Source: Chlorobiota bacterium
GTDB lineage: Bacteria > Bacteroidota > Ignavibacteria > Kapaibacteriales > UBA961
Direction of reading: 5' to 3'
Assembly: GCA_014191195.1 (NCBI GenBank)
Contig: BJGZ01000005.1
Location: forward strand, 125,557 to 189,556
DNA: 64,000 nucleotides
Position numbers and translations under genes: made by a program. Positions 10,003 to 18,489 of the stretch are shown piece after piece. Each line of letters opens with the position of its first letter. Position 1 is the first letter of the stretch. The notes below the pieces were generated by a model. It saw only the letters and a program-made list of their open reading frames with translations. It did not search any database and had not been told where the DNA came from.

Positions 10003-11541
10003 TCAGCGATGTACTAACATTGTCCCAACATAGCGAGATTGGCCATATATAACAATATAGGAATAAGAACCTGGCGGTAAATTGCTGATATCAACAGTAA
10101 TTGATTCATTTCCTGGTAATATATTTTCAGTATGAATAGTTCTGCCATCTACAGTTGAAAGGAAAAACTGTGCCTCTGTTCCAAAGGATATTCCACTTAT
10201 TGGTATGATAGTTTTAGTAGATGCAGGATTTGGATAATTTTGACCAATTTTCAAAGATGAAAAGACAGCATCTTGAATACCAGTTCCTGTAGATTTAAAA
10301 ATGGGTAACTGAGCAAATGCTCTTGGAAGGGCAGAGGGTATATATTGAGATTCTTTAACATTATACCATTGTCCTAATAAGGATGCATATACTTGCCTGA
10401 AATCATATTGCATTTTTATATTTCCAGCACCTTCTAAAGAATTTAAATTTGGATCAGAGCCAATGATAGAGCCATTTACTCCAGAACCAATAACAAACAT
10501 TGGGGCTGCAGAACCATGATCTGTACCGGCACCATTTGAATTTGCCCTTCTACCAAATTCGCTTATTGTCATGATACATACTTTCTTATCAATCCCAAAA
10601 GCTTCTATATCTCTTTGAAAAGCTAGAACAGCATCTGCTACTAATTTATGTAATGCAGCATGCGTAGGTAATTGATTATTATGAGTATCATAACCATTTA
10701 CATTAACTATATACATTTGTGTTTGTAATCCACCCATAATTATCCTTGCTATTGCCGATAAGCCAGTTGCAAGAGCATTATTGGAAGGATACTGTACTTT
10801 ATTGGTTGTTTGTTTTGTTCCAGCTTGAATAATGCTATTTGAAAATAAATTTGTTTGCTTAATGATATCTTTAACATACAGCTCTTCTGTCCCAGCATTT
10901 GTATTAGCTAAAATATCCTCATCGGGCTGTCCTGGAACATAATCTAAGCTACCAACAGCGATACCCATATTATTATCTCTTCCAATCAAAGTAGAGCTTA
11001 AATATGTACCTAATTCAATGGCAAATGGATCTTTTGGTAAAACTTCTGGATAATCTGGGTATGTTTCTTCAAGAAATCGTCCATACCAACCACTTGATTC
11101 ATATACATTTGCATCAGTTCCAGAAAGCCAAATATCTGTAGATCTGAAATGCGAAAAATTTTGATTTGGATATCCAACATTTTGAATAATAGCAACTTTG
11201 TTTTCATTATATAATGTTTGCAGAGGTGCTAAAGCAGGATGAAGACCCATCGTCGATGAACCTTTTAAAGGGAGCACTTCTTCTTGTTTTATAAAGATCT
11301 CGCCTGATTGTCTTAATGTATAATATTCACTATTTGTATAGGGAACTACAGTATTAAGGCCATCATTACCACCAGCTAAACGTATTAGAATTGTAATTTT
11401 ATCTGAATTCATAGCAGCTAATTGCATGAATTGAGAGCCTTCAGGTACTTTTGCATAGGCCCTTAATCTTGGAAATCCCAAAGTAACTGGAAGAATGATT
11501 CCTGAAGCAGCTAGTTTTTGTAAAAAGATTCTGCGTTTCAT
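10003..11541 (-). CDS. DUF1501 family protein with Tat signal and C-terminal T9SS sorting domain
   Basis: A 512-residue exported protein of the DUF1501 family (alkaline-phosphatase/sulfatase-like fold, function poorly known). Residues 1-30 form a Tat-type signal: MKRRIFLQK followed by a hydrophobic run and a possible AYA cleavage site. The DUF1501 core includes IRLAGGNDGLNTVVPY, LPLKGSSTMGLHPALAPL, NFSHFRSTDIW and EFGRRANSNGAGTDHGSAAPMF. Residues about 427-512 form a type A T9SS sorting domain, opening with IGQNYPNPAST and ending in a short basic strand. It follows the DUF1800 gene by 15 bp; the two families are regularly found paired. Export by Tat and then T9SS to the surface is inferred. 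Confidence 0.9.
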   Translation of the reverse strand: MKRRIFLQKLAASGIILPVTLGFPRLRAYAKVPEGSQFMQLAAMNSDKITILIRLAGGNDGLNTVVPYTNSEYYTLRQSGEIFIKQEEVLPLKGSSTMGLHPALAPLQTLYNENKVAIIQNVGYPNQNFSHFRSTDIWLSGTDANVYESSGWYGRFLEETYPDYPEVLPKDPFAIELGTYLSSTLIGRDNNMGIAVGSLDYVPGQPDEDILANTNAGTEELYVKDIIKQTNLFSNSIIQAGTKQTTNKVQYPSNNALATGLSAIARIIMGGLQTQMYIVNVNGYDTHNNQLPTHAALHKLVADAVLAFQRDIEAFGIDKKVCIMTISEFGRRANSNGAGTDHGSAAPMFVIGSGVNGSIIGSDPNLNSLEGAGNIKMQYDFRQVYASLLGQWYNVKESQYIPSALPRAFAQLPIFKSTGTGIQDAVFSSLKIGQNYPNPASTKTIIPISGISFGTEAQFFLSTVDGRTIHTENILPGNESITVDISNLPPGSYSYIVIYGQSRYVGTMLVHR

Positions 11542-11556
11542 AATAAGTTTCCCAGA

Positions 11557-13200
11557 TTAATACAATTGATATTTAGCAAGTTTTGCAACTTCAATGAGAA
11601 ATTTTTTCAGTCTTTTATCGGCTTGAAACTTTGGATCATCTATTGTCCATTCATATTCTTTTGCACCGTCTAGCATCGTATCTAATAGCATTTGATATTC
11701 TTTTTTGGAAGGTGCAGTATTGAGCATTGCATTGCATATATCTGTGCATAAAGTACGAGGATTAGTGGGGTCTGGAAATGATTTTGCAAAGACAATTGGA
11801 TCGAAATCATAATACTTTATTTTATTGAATGAGATTGTTCCATTAATGATATCGATCATAAATTTATGTCTTTGTGAAATTGTAGAGGTACTAACCCATG
11901 TTCTTCCACCGGGCCATCCTTTAACATTTGGAGGATCGAAAATGGATTGTCCAAGAGAAATTAAGCGATTATAAACATCGCGATTAAATCTGGACATTTC
12001 ATTTAAAGCAAAATCAGGAATATGTGTGATATTCAACATATGCAAGCTACCAAGTATATAATCAATTGGATTTTTATACATAGCTCCTAGATTCACTTTG
12101 TCAAAAAAATGAGCACTTTTTAAGAGTCTCATCAGCATTGGTTTTATTTCCCAATCCTTTTTAAATTCATCTGCTAATGCTCTGATTATTACTCTGTCAG
12201 GAATATCATATACAAAAGCTTTATATATTTTTTCGCAGATATATAAAGCAATTTGATCAGATCTTTCTGAAAATAATATCGATATAATATCAGTATAACG
12301 CCAATTACCTGTTTTCCCCATCAATGTTTTAGATCCAGAATCCCAATTACTTTGTAAGAATAAGCCTGATCTACCAACTCGAGAAGTTCTTTCTATTGCA
12401 TCAGGATGTGTACTTGGACTAATTGTCCAGCCACTTAAAGATCTTGCTGCTTCTAACACATCATTTTCAGTATAATTTGGATTATTATTCCAATCAAGAA
12501 CACCGCATGTAAATAATTCCATTAATTCGCGGGCATAATTTTCATTAATCTGTTTATTATTCCCAATTTTTTTATTCTTATATCCATCTAGATACATCAG
12601 CATCGCGGGGTCAATCGTAACGTCTTGAACAAAGGTTTTAAAATTACCTAAACAATTCTTTCTGAATAATTGGTTTTGTATATACATCCATTGAGGTATA
12701 TCAACTACATCAAATTCACTAACAAAATGATTATGCCAAAAAGATACCATTCTTTCCTGAATTGAAATCTTAGAAGTACCAATTACTTTAAGGTACCATC
12801 TTCCAATGATTTCTCTTCTTTGAATTCTTTCATCTAAAATATCTTGCACAGTTTTTGGGGCAATCGGTTTTATTTGAGGGTCTTCATCACACCAAGGAGA
12901 AATCTCTGAGATATCTACAGAAAATGTTTTAAAAATCATATCTATTGTAGATTCAAAACCTTTTGTAACTGCATCAAGAATCTGACTGTTTTTTGGTGCA
13001 ATAGATGCGCGTCTAAGTAAATGTGCAGCCCTTTCATAATTCCAAGGTTCTAAACTAGATGGAGTATATTGCTCTAGCCCAGCGGTAGTTCTTTGAAGAT
13101 GTTCAGGATTACCTTGTTGTGTTAAAGGTATAGGATGCTGATTTTGTATGTCTTTTTTGAGTGTTAATAAGGATCTACGATTCATAGAAAATTTCAACAT
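11557..13200 (-). CDS. DUF1800 family protein
   Basis: A 547-residue member of the DUF1800 family, the usual partner of DUF1501. Family signatures are RAAHLLRRASI near residue 60, MVSFWHNHF, NENYARELMELFTCGVLDW, DVLEAARSLSGWTI and PPNVKGWPGGRTWVSTSTISQR. The biochemical role is unknown. The N-terminus contains MNRRSLLTLKK (possible start at 13185), which resembles a twin-arginine motif but is followed by a polar, Gln-rich stretch, so no working signal peptide is visible. It could be exported by association with its partner or act in the cytoplasm. It is the first gene of the DUF1800-DUF1501 pair. Confidence 0.9.
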   Translation of the reverse strand: MLKFSMNRRSLLTLKKDIQNQHPIPLTQQGNPEHLQRTTAGLEQYTPSSLEPWNYERAAHLLRRASIAPKNSQILDAVTKGFESTIDMIFKTFSVDISEISPWCDEDPQIKPIAPKTVQDILDERIQRREIIGRWYLKVIGTSKISIQERMVSFWHNHFVSEFDVVDIPQWMYIQNQLFRKNCLGNFKTFVQDVTIDPAMLMYLDGYKNKKIGNNKQINENYARELMELFTCGVLDWNNNPNYTENDVLEAARSLSGWTISPSTHPDAIERTSRVGRSGLFLQSNWDSGSKTLMGKTGNWRYTDIISILFSERSDQIALYICEKIYKAFVYDIPDRVIIRALADEFKKDWEIKPMLMRLLKSAHFFDKVNLGAMYKNPIDYILGSLHMLNITHIPDFALNEMSRFNRDVYNRLISLGQSIFDPPNVKGWPGGRTWVSTSTISQRHKFMIDIINGTISFNKIKYYDFDPIVFAKSFPDPTNPRTLCTDICNAMLNTAPSKKEYQMLLDTMLDGAKEYEWTIDDPKFQADKRLKKFLIEVAKLAKYQLY

Positions 13201-13268
13201 AAGTGGAACATGAATACTTACATTACATCTAGATGAAATAATAAAAGCTAAATTAGAAACAAGTTACA

Positions 13269-14558
13269 TCATTTTACAATAAAAAATAATAGAACCATTA
13301 TCATAGCAATAAGAACGGGTATTGATGTTCTTTTAACGATATCGATTGGACTAAAACCAATGATAGTAGATGCATAAATTATAACAGCTGCTGCTGGAGA
13401 CATAGTTCGTCCAAGAGTTGCGCCAATTGCGCCAATAATTCCTAAATCTATTGCTGCTATTGTATCGACAATCTGAATGGAAGGTAAAACGCTTTGAGAA
13501 AAAGCAACACTTGGAGCAGTTCCAGAGCCTGATAATAAAGCCATAGAAAATGTAGCAAACCCAGAAAAAATTTTTGAGATAACACCAGTTTCTGAAACCA
13601 AAGTGACAATCTTCTTTAGGATTCCAACAGAATCTAACCCAGCAATAAAACAACTTGCTGTAATAATAAGTGAAATTACATGAGTATATCCATATCCAAT
13701 ACCAGAGAAAAATTCTGATGTCAATAAAGAAATATATTTCCAATTAAGTAGAATCACCAATAGACTATATGTAACCATAACATGTGGTACAGGAAGTCCA
13801 TTTGGATATATGTCAAGAATTGGTTTTGCAAAAGTATTGCCTGGCTGCATTAATAATAATGTTAGTACTGGTAAAGGTGGCATAATGGCTTTTAGATATT
13901 CAGGCTTATCAGAATCATTATCTAAAGGGAAGTCATAAGTATATGGAGATTTTGGAGGAAAAGCATAAGCAAGAAAAGTAAACACACAAACAGCTGACAA
14001 AAAAGCAATTATTTCTGGTAAAAATGCCATATCTACAATTGATGCAATTGGAGCAGATGTTGCAGTTTGAATCCCAACAATATCGGGTTCTCCGGGATTA
14101 AACAAATTTCCTCCAGAGGAGCAACCTAAAACCAATGCAGATCCTGCGATGATAGGATGGAAGCGAGCAGCTATAAGAATTGGGATGATAATTGGGCCAA
14201 CTGCAGCGGCTGATGCAGTTTGACTGGTAATAGCAATATTCGTAATAAATCCTACAAGGCAACTTCCTGGAATCAATAAAAACTTCATTTTCATGATAGG
14301 TTTCATAATCAATTGAACCATTGCTTTGTCACAACCTGTAGCTTTTAAAATAAAAGCATATCCCATAGCAGAGCAGATAGGTCCAATAATTTTCCCCTCA
14401 CCCATTACCCTTTGAAATTCATCTAATACTTTAAAAGGAACACCAGCAATAGAACATAAAAGAATCCCTGAAAGCAGTAAAACAATACGAACATCTATGC
14501 CTTTTATAACAGCATAAATTGCTGACATCAGTATAATAAAAACTGCAATATTGTCCAT
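13269..14558 (-). CDS. dcuC: C4-dicarboxylate transporter, DcuC family
   Basis: A 429-residue inner-membrane carrier with about 12 hydrophobic segments. Conserved DcuC regions include VMGEGKIIGPICSAMGYAF, the polar stretch NIAITSQTASAAAVGPIIIP, SSGGNLFNPGEPD and, near the C-terminus, ATLGRTMSPAAAVIIYAS. The family exchanges or exports C4-dicarboxylates such as succinate and fumarate, typically under anaerobic conditions. Its start is 9 bp after the end of a broken Crp/Fnr regulator gene on the same strand, suggesting that it was once controlled from, or co-transcribed with, that regulator. Confidence 0.88.
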   Translation of the reverse strand: MDNIAVFIILMSAIYAVIKGIDVRIVLLLSGILLCSIAGVPFKVLDEFQRVMGEGKIIGPICSAMGYAFILKATGCDKAMVQLIMKPIMKMKFLLIPGSCLVGFITNIAITSQTASAAAVGPIIIPILIAARFHPIIAGSALVLGCSSGGNLFNPGEPDIVGIQTATSAPIASIVDMAFLPEIIAFLSAVCVFTFLAYAFPPKSPYTYDFPLDNDSDKPEYLKAIMPPLPVLTLLLMQPGNTFAKPILDIYPNGLPVPHVMVTYSLLVILLNWKYISLLTSEFFSGIGYGYTHVISLIITASCFIAGLDSVGILKKIVTLVSETGVISKIFSGFATFSMALLSGSGTAPSVAFSQSVLPSIQIVDTIAAIDLGIIGAIGATLGRTMSPAAAVIIYASTIIGFSPIDIVKRTSIPVLIAMIMVLLFFIVK

Positions 14559-14567
14559 AATTTTTCT

Positions 14568-15284
14568 CTATTCAGTCAAATGGGCTTCTCTGATCAATAC
14601 AAGTTGCTTTACTATCTCTATTTTTCTTCTTTTCAAGACAGTAAGCCCAGATTTGTTAAAATCTGCTAGCAAACGAATGACACTTTCTGTTGCTATTTCA
14701 ACTACATTTGCTATTTATTCACGAGCTAAATTAACATTAATAGTTTTATCTTCTTCATTAGTACCAAATGTTTCCTGAAGGATTAATAATGTTTCGGCTA
14801 AACATTCTCGGACAGATTTCTGAGCTAATTCCATTATTCTTTCTTCACTATGCATTAAATCAGATGCTAATATTTCTAGCATTCTCATAGATAGCTTTGG
14901 ATTTTTTTGAATAGTTTCAAAAATTTGATTTCTTGGAATCAAACAAATTGTACAATCATCTAATGCGATTGCAGACGCAGAAAATGGCTCTCTGCATAAT
15001 AATGACTTATATCCTAAAATATCACTCGCTGTTGCAAATCGAGCAAAGTGTTCTCTTCCTTTTTGTCCGCATTTAGAAATTTTAATCTTACCTCTATGAA
15101 TACAATAAATGCCCGAAGGATATGTACCTTCTGAAAAGATGATTTCTCCATTTTTATAGGTTTGACATGACGTATTTGAAGACAAAACTGTTCATTCATC
15201 ATTATACAGCACAGAAAATGCAGAACTGTGTTTGTAATTACAATTATTACAATCAGGTGCATTAAGTACTTTAACCTGAATCAT
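14568..15284 (-). pseudogene. Crp/Fnr family transcription regulator, interrupted by two in-frame stop codons
   Basis: In one continuous frame from an ATG at 15284, preceded by a strong GGGAGGG ribosome binding site (15289-15295), the minus strand encodes a 238-residue Crp/Fnr regulator if two stops are ignored. They are TGA at codon 31 (15192-15194) and TAA at codon 190 (14715-14717). Before the first stop is a Cys-containing N-terminus (DCNNCNYKHSSAF). Between the stops lies an intact cyclic-nucleotide-binding fold with YKNGEIIFSEG, GIYCIHRGKIKIS and SVRECLAETLLIL. After the second stop the frame continues as the recognition helix region IANVVEIATESVIRLLADF and ends at TAG 14568. There is no frameshift. 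The longest intact piece (156 codons, TTG start) lacks the DNA-binding helices. It lies 9 bp upstream of dcuC. Sequencing error cannot be excluded. Confidence 0.88.
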
Positions 15285-15314
15285 GTTTCCCTCCCAAAAG
15301 AATCATAAAAGCAG

Positions 15315-15740
15315 ATGCCATTTAACAATGAAATGCATCATTATCATATACAATTTGATACAATGTTTTCGAATATCCCTGATATTGGGGCTATTGCTGT
15401 ATTAGATGTGTTTTTTGATTCAGACAAATCAATAGTAAAAAATGAGTCTGATAATGCGATGTTAAATGTTGCAACATTGATGAAAGTGTATCCGGGAATG
15501 GAGATTGAAGTGAGAGATCATACAGATGCTTCAAATGGTACTAAGGATCCAAATTATAATCAAAAATTATCAGAAAAAAGGGCGCAAGCTGTTAAAGATT
15601 ATCTTCAATCTAAATACAATATTTCATCAAATAGAATACAATCAAAAGGCTATGGTGATATAATGCCAATAGATGATAATTCTACTGAAGAAGGCAGGGC
15701 AAGAAATAGGCGAACTGAGATTAGAATAGTAAAACAGTAA
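15315..15740 (+). CDS. OmpA C-terminal-like domain protein without signal peptide (possible gene remnant)
   Basis: A 141-residue protein of which residues about 28-141 match the OmpA C-terminal peptidoglycan-binding domain: VLDVFFDSDKS, IEVRDHTDAS, NQKLSEKRAQAVKDYL and a final ARNRRTEIRIVKQ. The HTD Asp and the LSEKRA Arg, which bind diaminopimelate in this family, are present. The Gly normally before HTD is Asp. There is no signal peptide or membrane anchor, and an in-frame stop lies just upstream (15306), so the protein as written would stay in the cytoplasm. The start is 30 bp from the divergent, broken Crp/Fnr gene. It may be the 3' remnant of a larger outer-membrane protein gene. Confidence 0.65.
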   Translation: MPFNNEMHHYHIQFDTMFSNIPDIGAIAVLDVFFDSDKSIVKNESDNAMLNVATLMKVYPGMEIEVRDHTDASNGTKDPNYNQKLSEKRAQAVKDYLQSKYNISSNRIQSKGYGDIMPIDDNSTEEGRARNRRTEIRIVKQ

Positions 15741-15939
15741 ATAATGATCATAGATTGTTCATGCTGTACGCTTACATTAGATACAATGAATCCACTCATG
15801 GTATGTTTTATGGAGTATGATATAACACAGATATTCTTTCATAAATAGTATTTGAGTGATATAAAGAAGTATTACATGAGTTTAATACATTAATAACTTT
15901 GAGTAATAATGTAATAATCGCAAATTGAATATTATTCTA

Positions 15940-15965
15940 TGAACTTTATCAATGAACTTTATCAT
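15940..15965. repeat. 13-bp direct tandem duplication at the dedA start
   Basis: TGAACTTTATCAA is followed at once by TGAACTTTATCAT (12 of 13 identical). The duplication creates two ATG codons, at 15939 and 15952, in different frames; only the second is in frame with DedA. Confidence 0.8.
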
Positions 15966-16584
15966 GATAGAATCTATCGTTTTGTTTATACAATCATTGC
16001 CTCCAGAAGGAGTATTAATTACTGCTTTATTATTAACCTGTATAGAAAATGTATTTCCGCCATCACCAAGTGATTTTTTACTTGTTTTTTGTGGTACTTT
16101 GATTGGGTTAGGTACGGTTTCTTTTATTCCTTTATTAATAAGTTCTACCATTGGCAGCATAATAGGTTTTGCCATTATGTTTAAAATTGGGGCAAAAATA
16201 GGATTGGCAATAGACAAAAAGCCTAAACTGTGGTTTATTCCACATGAAGCAATTGAAAAAGCTGAAGCTTGGTTTAGAACATATGGCTATATACTTATTA
16301 TTGCAAATCGTTTTTTGTCGGGTACAAGGGCAGTAATATCATTTGTTGCTGGAGCATCGGCAATGAATTTTGTGTATTCGATAATTCTATCAGCCCTTAG
16401 CGCATTAATTTGGAATGGCATTTTAATCTATGCGGGAATGGAATTAGGAAATAATTGGAGATTAGTTTCAGAATATCTTTCAACATATAGCTCTGCCATA
16501 GCGCCAATACTAATTATATGCCTAATAATTGGAATACTTATCTGGCAAATTAGAAAAAGGGGTAACTCATCAAGATCTAAGTAA
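15952..16584 (+). CDS. DedA family membrane protein
   Basis: A 210-residue integral membrane protein of the DedA/VTT family, whose members act in membrane homeostasis and some as undecaprenyl-phosphate or phospholipid flippases. Family signs are the acidic re-entrant motif ENVFPPSPSDFLL near residue 30, the NRFLSGTRAVISFVAGAS stretch with the conserved Gly-x-Arg near 125, and hydrophobic segments at both ends. I use the ATG at 15952; a second in-frame ATG at 15964 is possible. The 3' end overlaps the convergent M61 gene by 15 bp. The 210 bp upstream hold no recognisable gene. Confidence 0.87.
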   Translation: MNFIMIESIVLFIQSLPPEGVLITALLLTCIENVFPPSPSDFLLVFCGTLIGLGTVSFIPLLISSTIGSIIGFAIMFKIGAKIGLAIDKKPKLWFIPHEAIEKAEAWFRTYGYILIIANRFLSGTRAVISFVAGASAMNFVYSIILSALSALIWNGILIYAGMELGNNWRLVSEYLSTYSSAIAPILIICLIIGILIWQIRKRGNSSRSK

Positions 16585-18402
16585 CCAATAATCTAATAGG
16601 TGCTTTTGCTCTGAAGATAAATTATGATTGATAGTCAAACTATATGAATGCTGTTTAATAGGCTTTAAGCTTGTATTGTATATTATTCCATCACTATGTG
16701 CAATAATATCTGCTTTTTTATCAATGCCATTGGCATTCATGCAATCTTGTAATGCTTTTATAGATGATACTCGTACTCCATTTATAGCAATAATTTCATC
16801 ATCTATGCCAATTCCAGCTTCGGCAGAAGGTGTACCTTCTTCAATATCTCTAATAAATAATTTTCCAGACTCCTCCCGAATTCCCCAGCCACAAAAGACA
16901 AATTCAGGTTTTTGGAGGAATGGTCTTAATTCTCCATAAAAATCAAACTGAGATATACTTGCGGAATCGCTCCATTGCAAGCCAAATGCAGAAAATATAT
17001 CATGATAAGGTAATTCATCTTTGCCATTAAGCCAATGGATTAGTTCAGATTGAATGCTTACTTCGCATGAATTTTCTATGATTTCTATGATTTGATTTTC
17101 TGTGAAACCTGTATGAGGATTAATTTTATATAAGGAATACATCTGTTGTAAAGCATGCTCTAATCGTTTATTGCCATTAGATTTAATGATGATAAGCATA
17201 TCTAAAAGCAAAGTAATAATTCCGCCTTTTACATAATAAGAGGGGAATCTATTATTCTGGTCTGGACTCATGGAATAGAGTTTTACCCATGCCAAATAAC
17301 TACTATCTTTTATAGACATAGCAAAGCGTCCAGGAACTCTTGCTAGGCGTCCTAAATGTGACTGAGCTAATATATTCAAATACTCAGATTGTGAGTAAAA
17401 TCCTGCTCTGTACGACAAATAATCATCATAATAAGATGTAAAGCCTTCTGCTAACCAGAGCATTGATGTATAGTTCTCTTTTGTATAATCAAATGGACCT
17501 AATTCAATAGGTCTAATTCTTTTCACATTCCATGTGTGAAAGAATTCATGCACTAATAAAGACATCATTTGTTGAGCAGCAACTTTATCGCTAAATGCAC
17601 TTGGTTCCACTGCGCTAACATTACAACGTAAATGTTCTAGCCCACCTCTTTGGCCTTCTGCTACTAAAAGAAAAAATACATATCTATCATATGGCAAATC
17701 ACCCCAAAATTCCTTTTCTATTAACACTGCTCTTTTTATTTCTTCTAAAAGCCAATTTCCATCAACTGGTATTTTACTAATAATTGCTAATTCGTGAAGT
17801 GAATTGTCTAATGTGAAAGACAATACTTGATGATTCCCAATTTCAATAGGTGAGTCTAAAAGGATATGATAATTTAATGCACCATATATATGATCTGATT
17901 TTGTAGAAACAGGAGACAAAGCTGTTGTTATTTTCGGCCATTGATCTGGATTTCTATTAATGATTACATGGTGGATTTCATCAATTCTATTTTCAACATA
18001 TAATAATGTTCCTACAGGTACAATATATGCATGATTTCGATTTATATGAGATGATCTTACTCCCTTTTCATTTGCATAATATGTATATGAAATTCGTAGA
18101 GATGAGATCCCAATTGTTTCTATGATAAAAGATGACTTTGAATGCCAATGCCATTTAACATGTTCTCCATTCATACCATAAACATTAATATTCCCGAGAT
18201 GCATAATCATATCACGAATCTTATAACTTCCAGGCATCCACACTGGTAAACCAACTGTGATTGATTGTTGATCTATATCATGTATTTCCATAGAAATATC
18301 TACAAGATGTCTAGATGCATGTTCAAAAGACAAAGTATATATAATCTTGGCATTGGTTCCAAGTACATCGATATCTTTTTGTTCTATCTGATAAGAAGTC
18401 AT
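16570..18402 (-). CDS. M61 family (glycyl aminopeptidase-like) metallopeptidase with PDZ domain
   Basis: A 610-residue zinc peptidase. The HExxH motif is His285-Glu-Phe-Phe-His289 within LLVHEFFHTWNVKRIRP, followed by LWLAEGFTSYYDDYLSYRAG, which supplies the third zinc ligand (Glu). The N-terminal beta-sandwich domain (residues 1-200) and a C-terminal PDZ domain (about 500-590, with GTPSAEAGIGIDDEIIAING) match the family layout. The family prefers N-terminal Gly or Ala. Many relatives are exported, but no signal peptide is visible here, so a cytoplasmic location is more likely. It stands alone, convergent with dedA. Confidence 0.92.
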   Translation of the reverse strand: MTSYQIEQKDIDVLGTNAKIIYTLSFEHASRHLVDISMEIHDIDQQSITVGLPVWMPGSYKIRDMIMHLGNINVYGMNGEHVKWHWHSKSSFIIETIGISSLRISYTYYANEKGVRSSHINRNHAYIVPVGTLLYVENRIDEIHHVIINRNPDQWPKITTALSPVSTKSDHIYGALNYHILLDSPIEIGNHQVLSFTLDNSLHELAIISKIPVDGNWLLEEIKRAVLIEKEFWGDLPYDRYVFFLLVAEGQRGGLEHLRCNVSAVEPSAFSDKVAAQQMMSLLVHEFFHTWNVKRIRPIELGPFDYTKENYTSMLWLAEGFTSYYDDYLSYRAGFYSQSEYLNILAQSHLGRLARVPGRFAMSIKDSSYLAWVKLYSMSPDQNNRFPSYYVKGGIITLLLDMLIIIKSNGNKRLEHALQQMYSLYKINPHTGFTENQIIEIIENSCEVSIQSELIHWLNGKDELPYHDIFSAFGLQWSDSASISQFDFYGELRPFLQKPEFVFCGWGIREESGKLFIRDIEEGTPSAEAGIGIDDEIIAINGVRVSSIKALQDCMNANGIDKKADIIAHSDGIIYNTSLKPIKQHSYSLTINHNLSSEQKHLLDYWLLRS

Positions 18403-18421
18403 ATTAATATTTTAGATCATT

Positions 18422-18466
18422 AAAAAAAACGTGCATAATCTTAAGAATAAAGAATAATGCACGTTT
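18422..18466 (-). terminator. Intrinsic terminator of the RsuA-like gene
   Basis: On the minus strand AAACGTGCAT pairs with ATGCACGTTT across a 25-base AT-rich loop that can extend the stem, followed by a run of eight T residues. It lies 24 bp beyond the stop codon of the pseudouridine-synthase-like gene. Confidence 0.85.
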
Positions 18467-18489
18467 AAAAGATAGTATTAAACAATGAT

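Noticed and set aside
13351-13743. 130-codon minus-strand ORF inside dcuC
   Set aside because: It is an out-of-frame shadow rich in Tyr, Phe, Cys and Trp, typical of a shifted reading of a membrane protein gene.
14715-15185. A separate 156-residue regulator with a TTG start
   Set aside because: The frame continues on both sides past single stop codons with clear Crp/Fnr sequence, so the intact piece is a fragment of a broken gene.
15232-15279. Perfect palindrome TTGTAATTACAA and an inverted repeat TCAGGT...ACCTGA, possible Crp/Fnr operators
   Set aside because: Both lie inside the original coding part of the Crp/Fnr pseudogene (from ATG 15284), so they are more simply explained as coding sequence.
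14568-15284. Stop-codon reassignment or selenocysteine readthrough to explain the broken regulator
   Set aside because: Both TGA and TAA are used as ordinary stops in many intact genes here, and no recoding element is evident.
15744-15848. 34-codon ORF after the OmpA-like gene
   Set aside because: No ribosome binding site and no recognisable features; length is within chance expectation for an AT-rich spacer.
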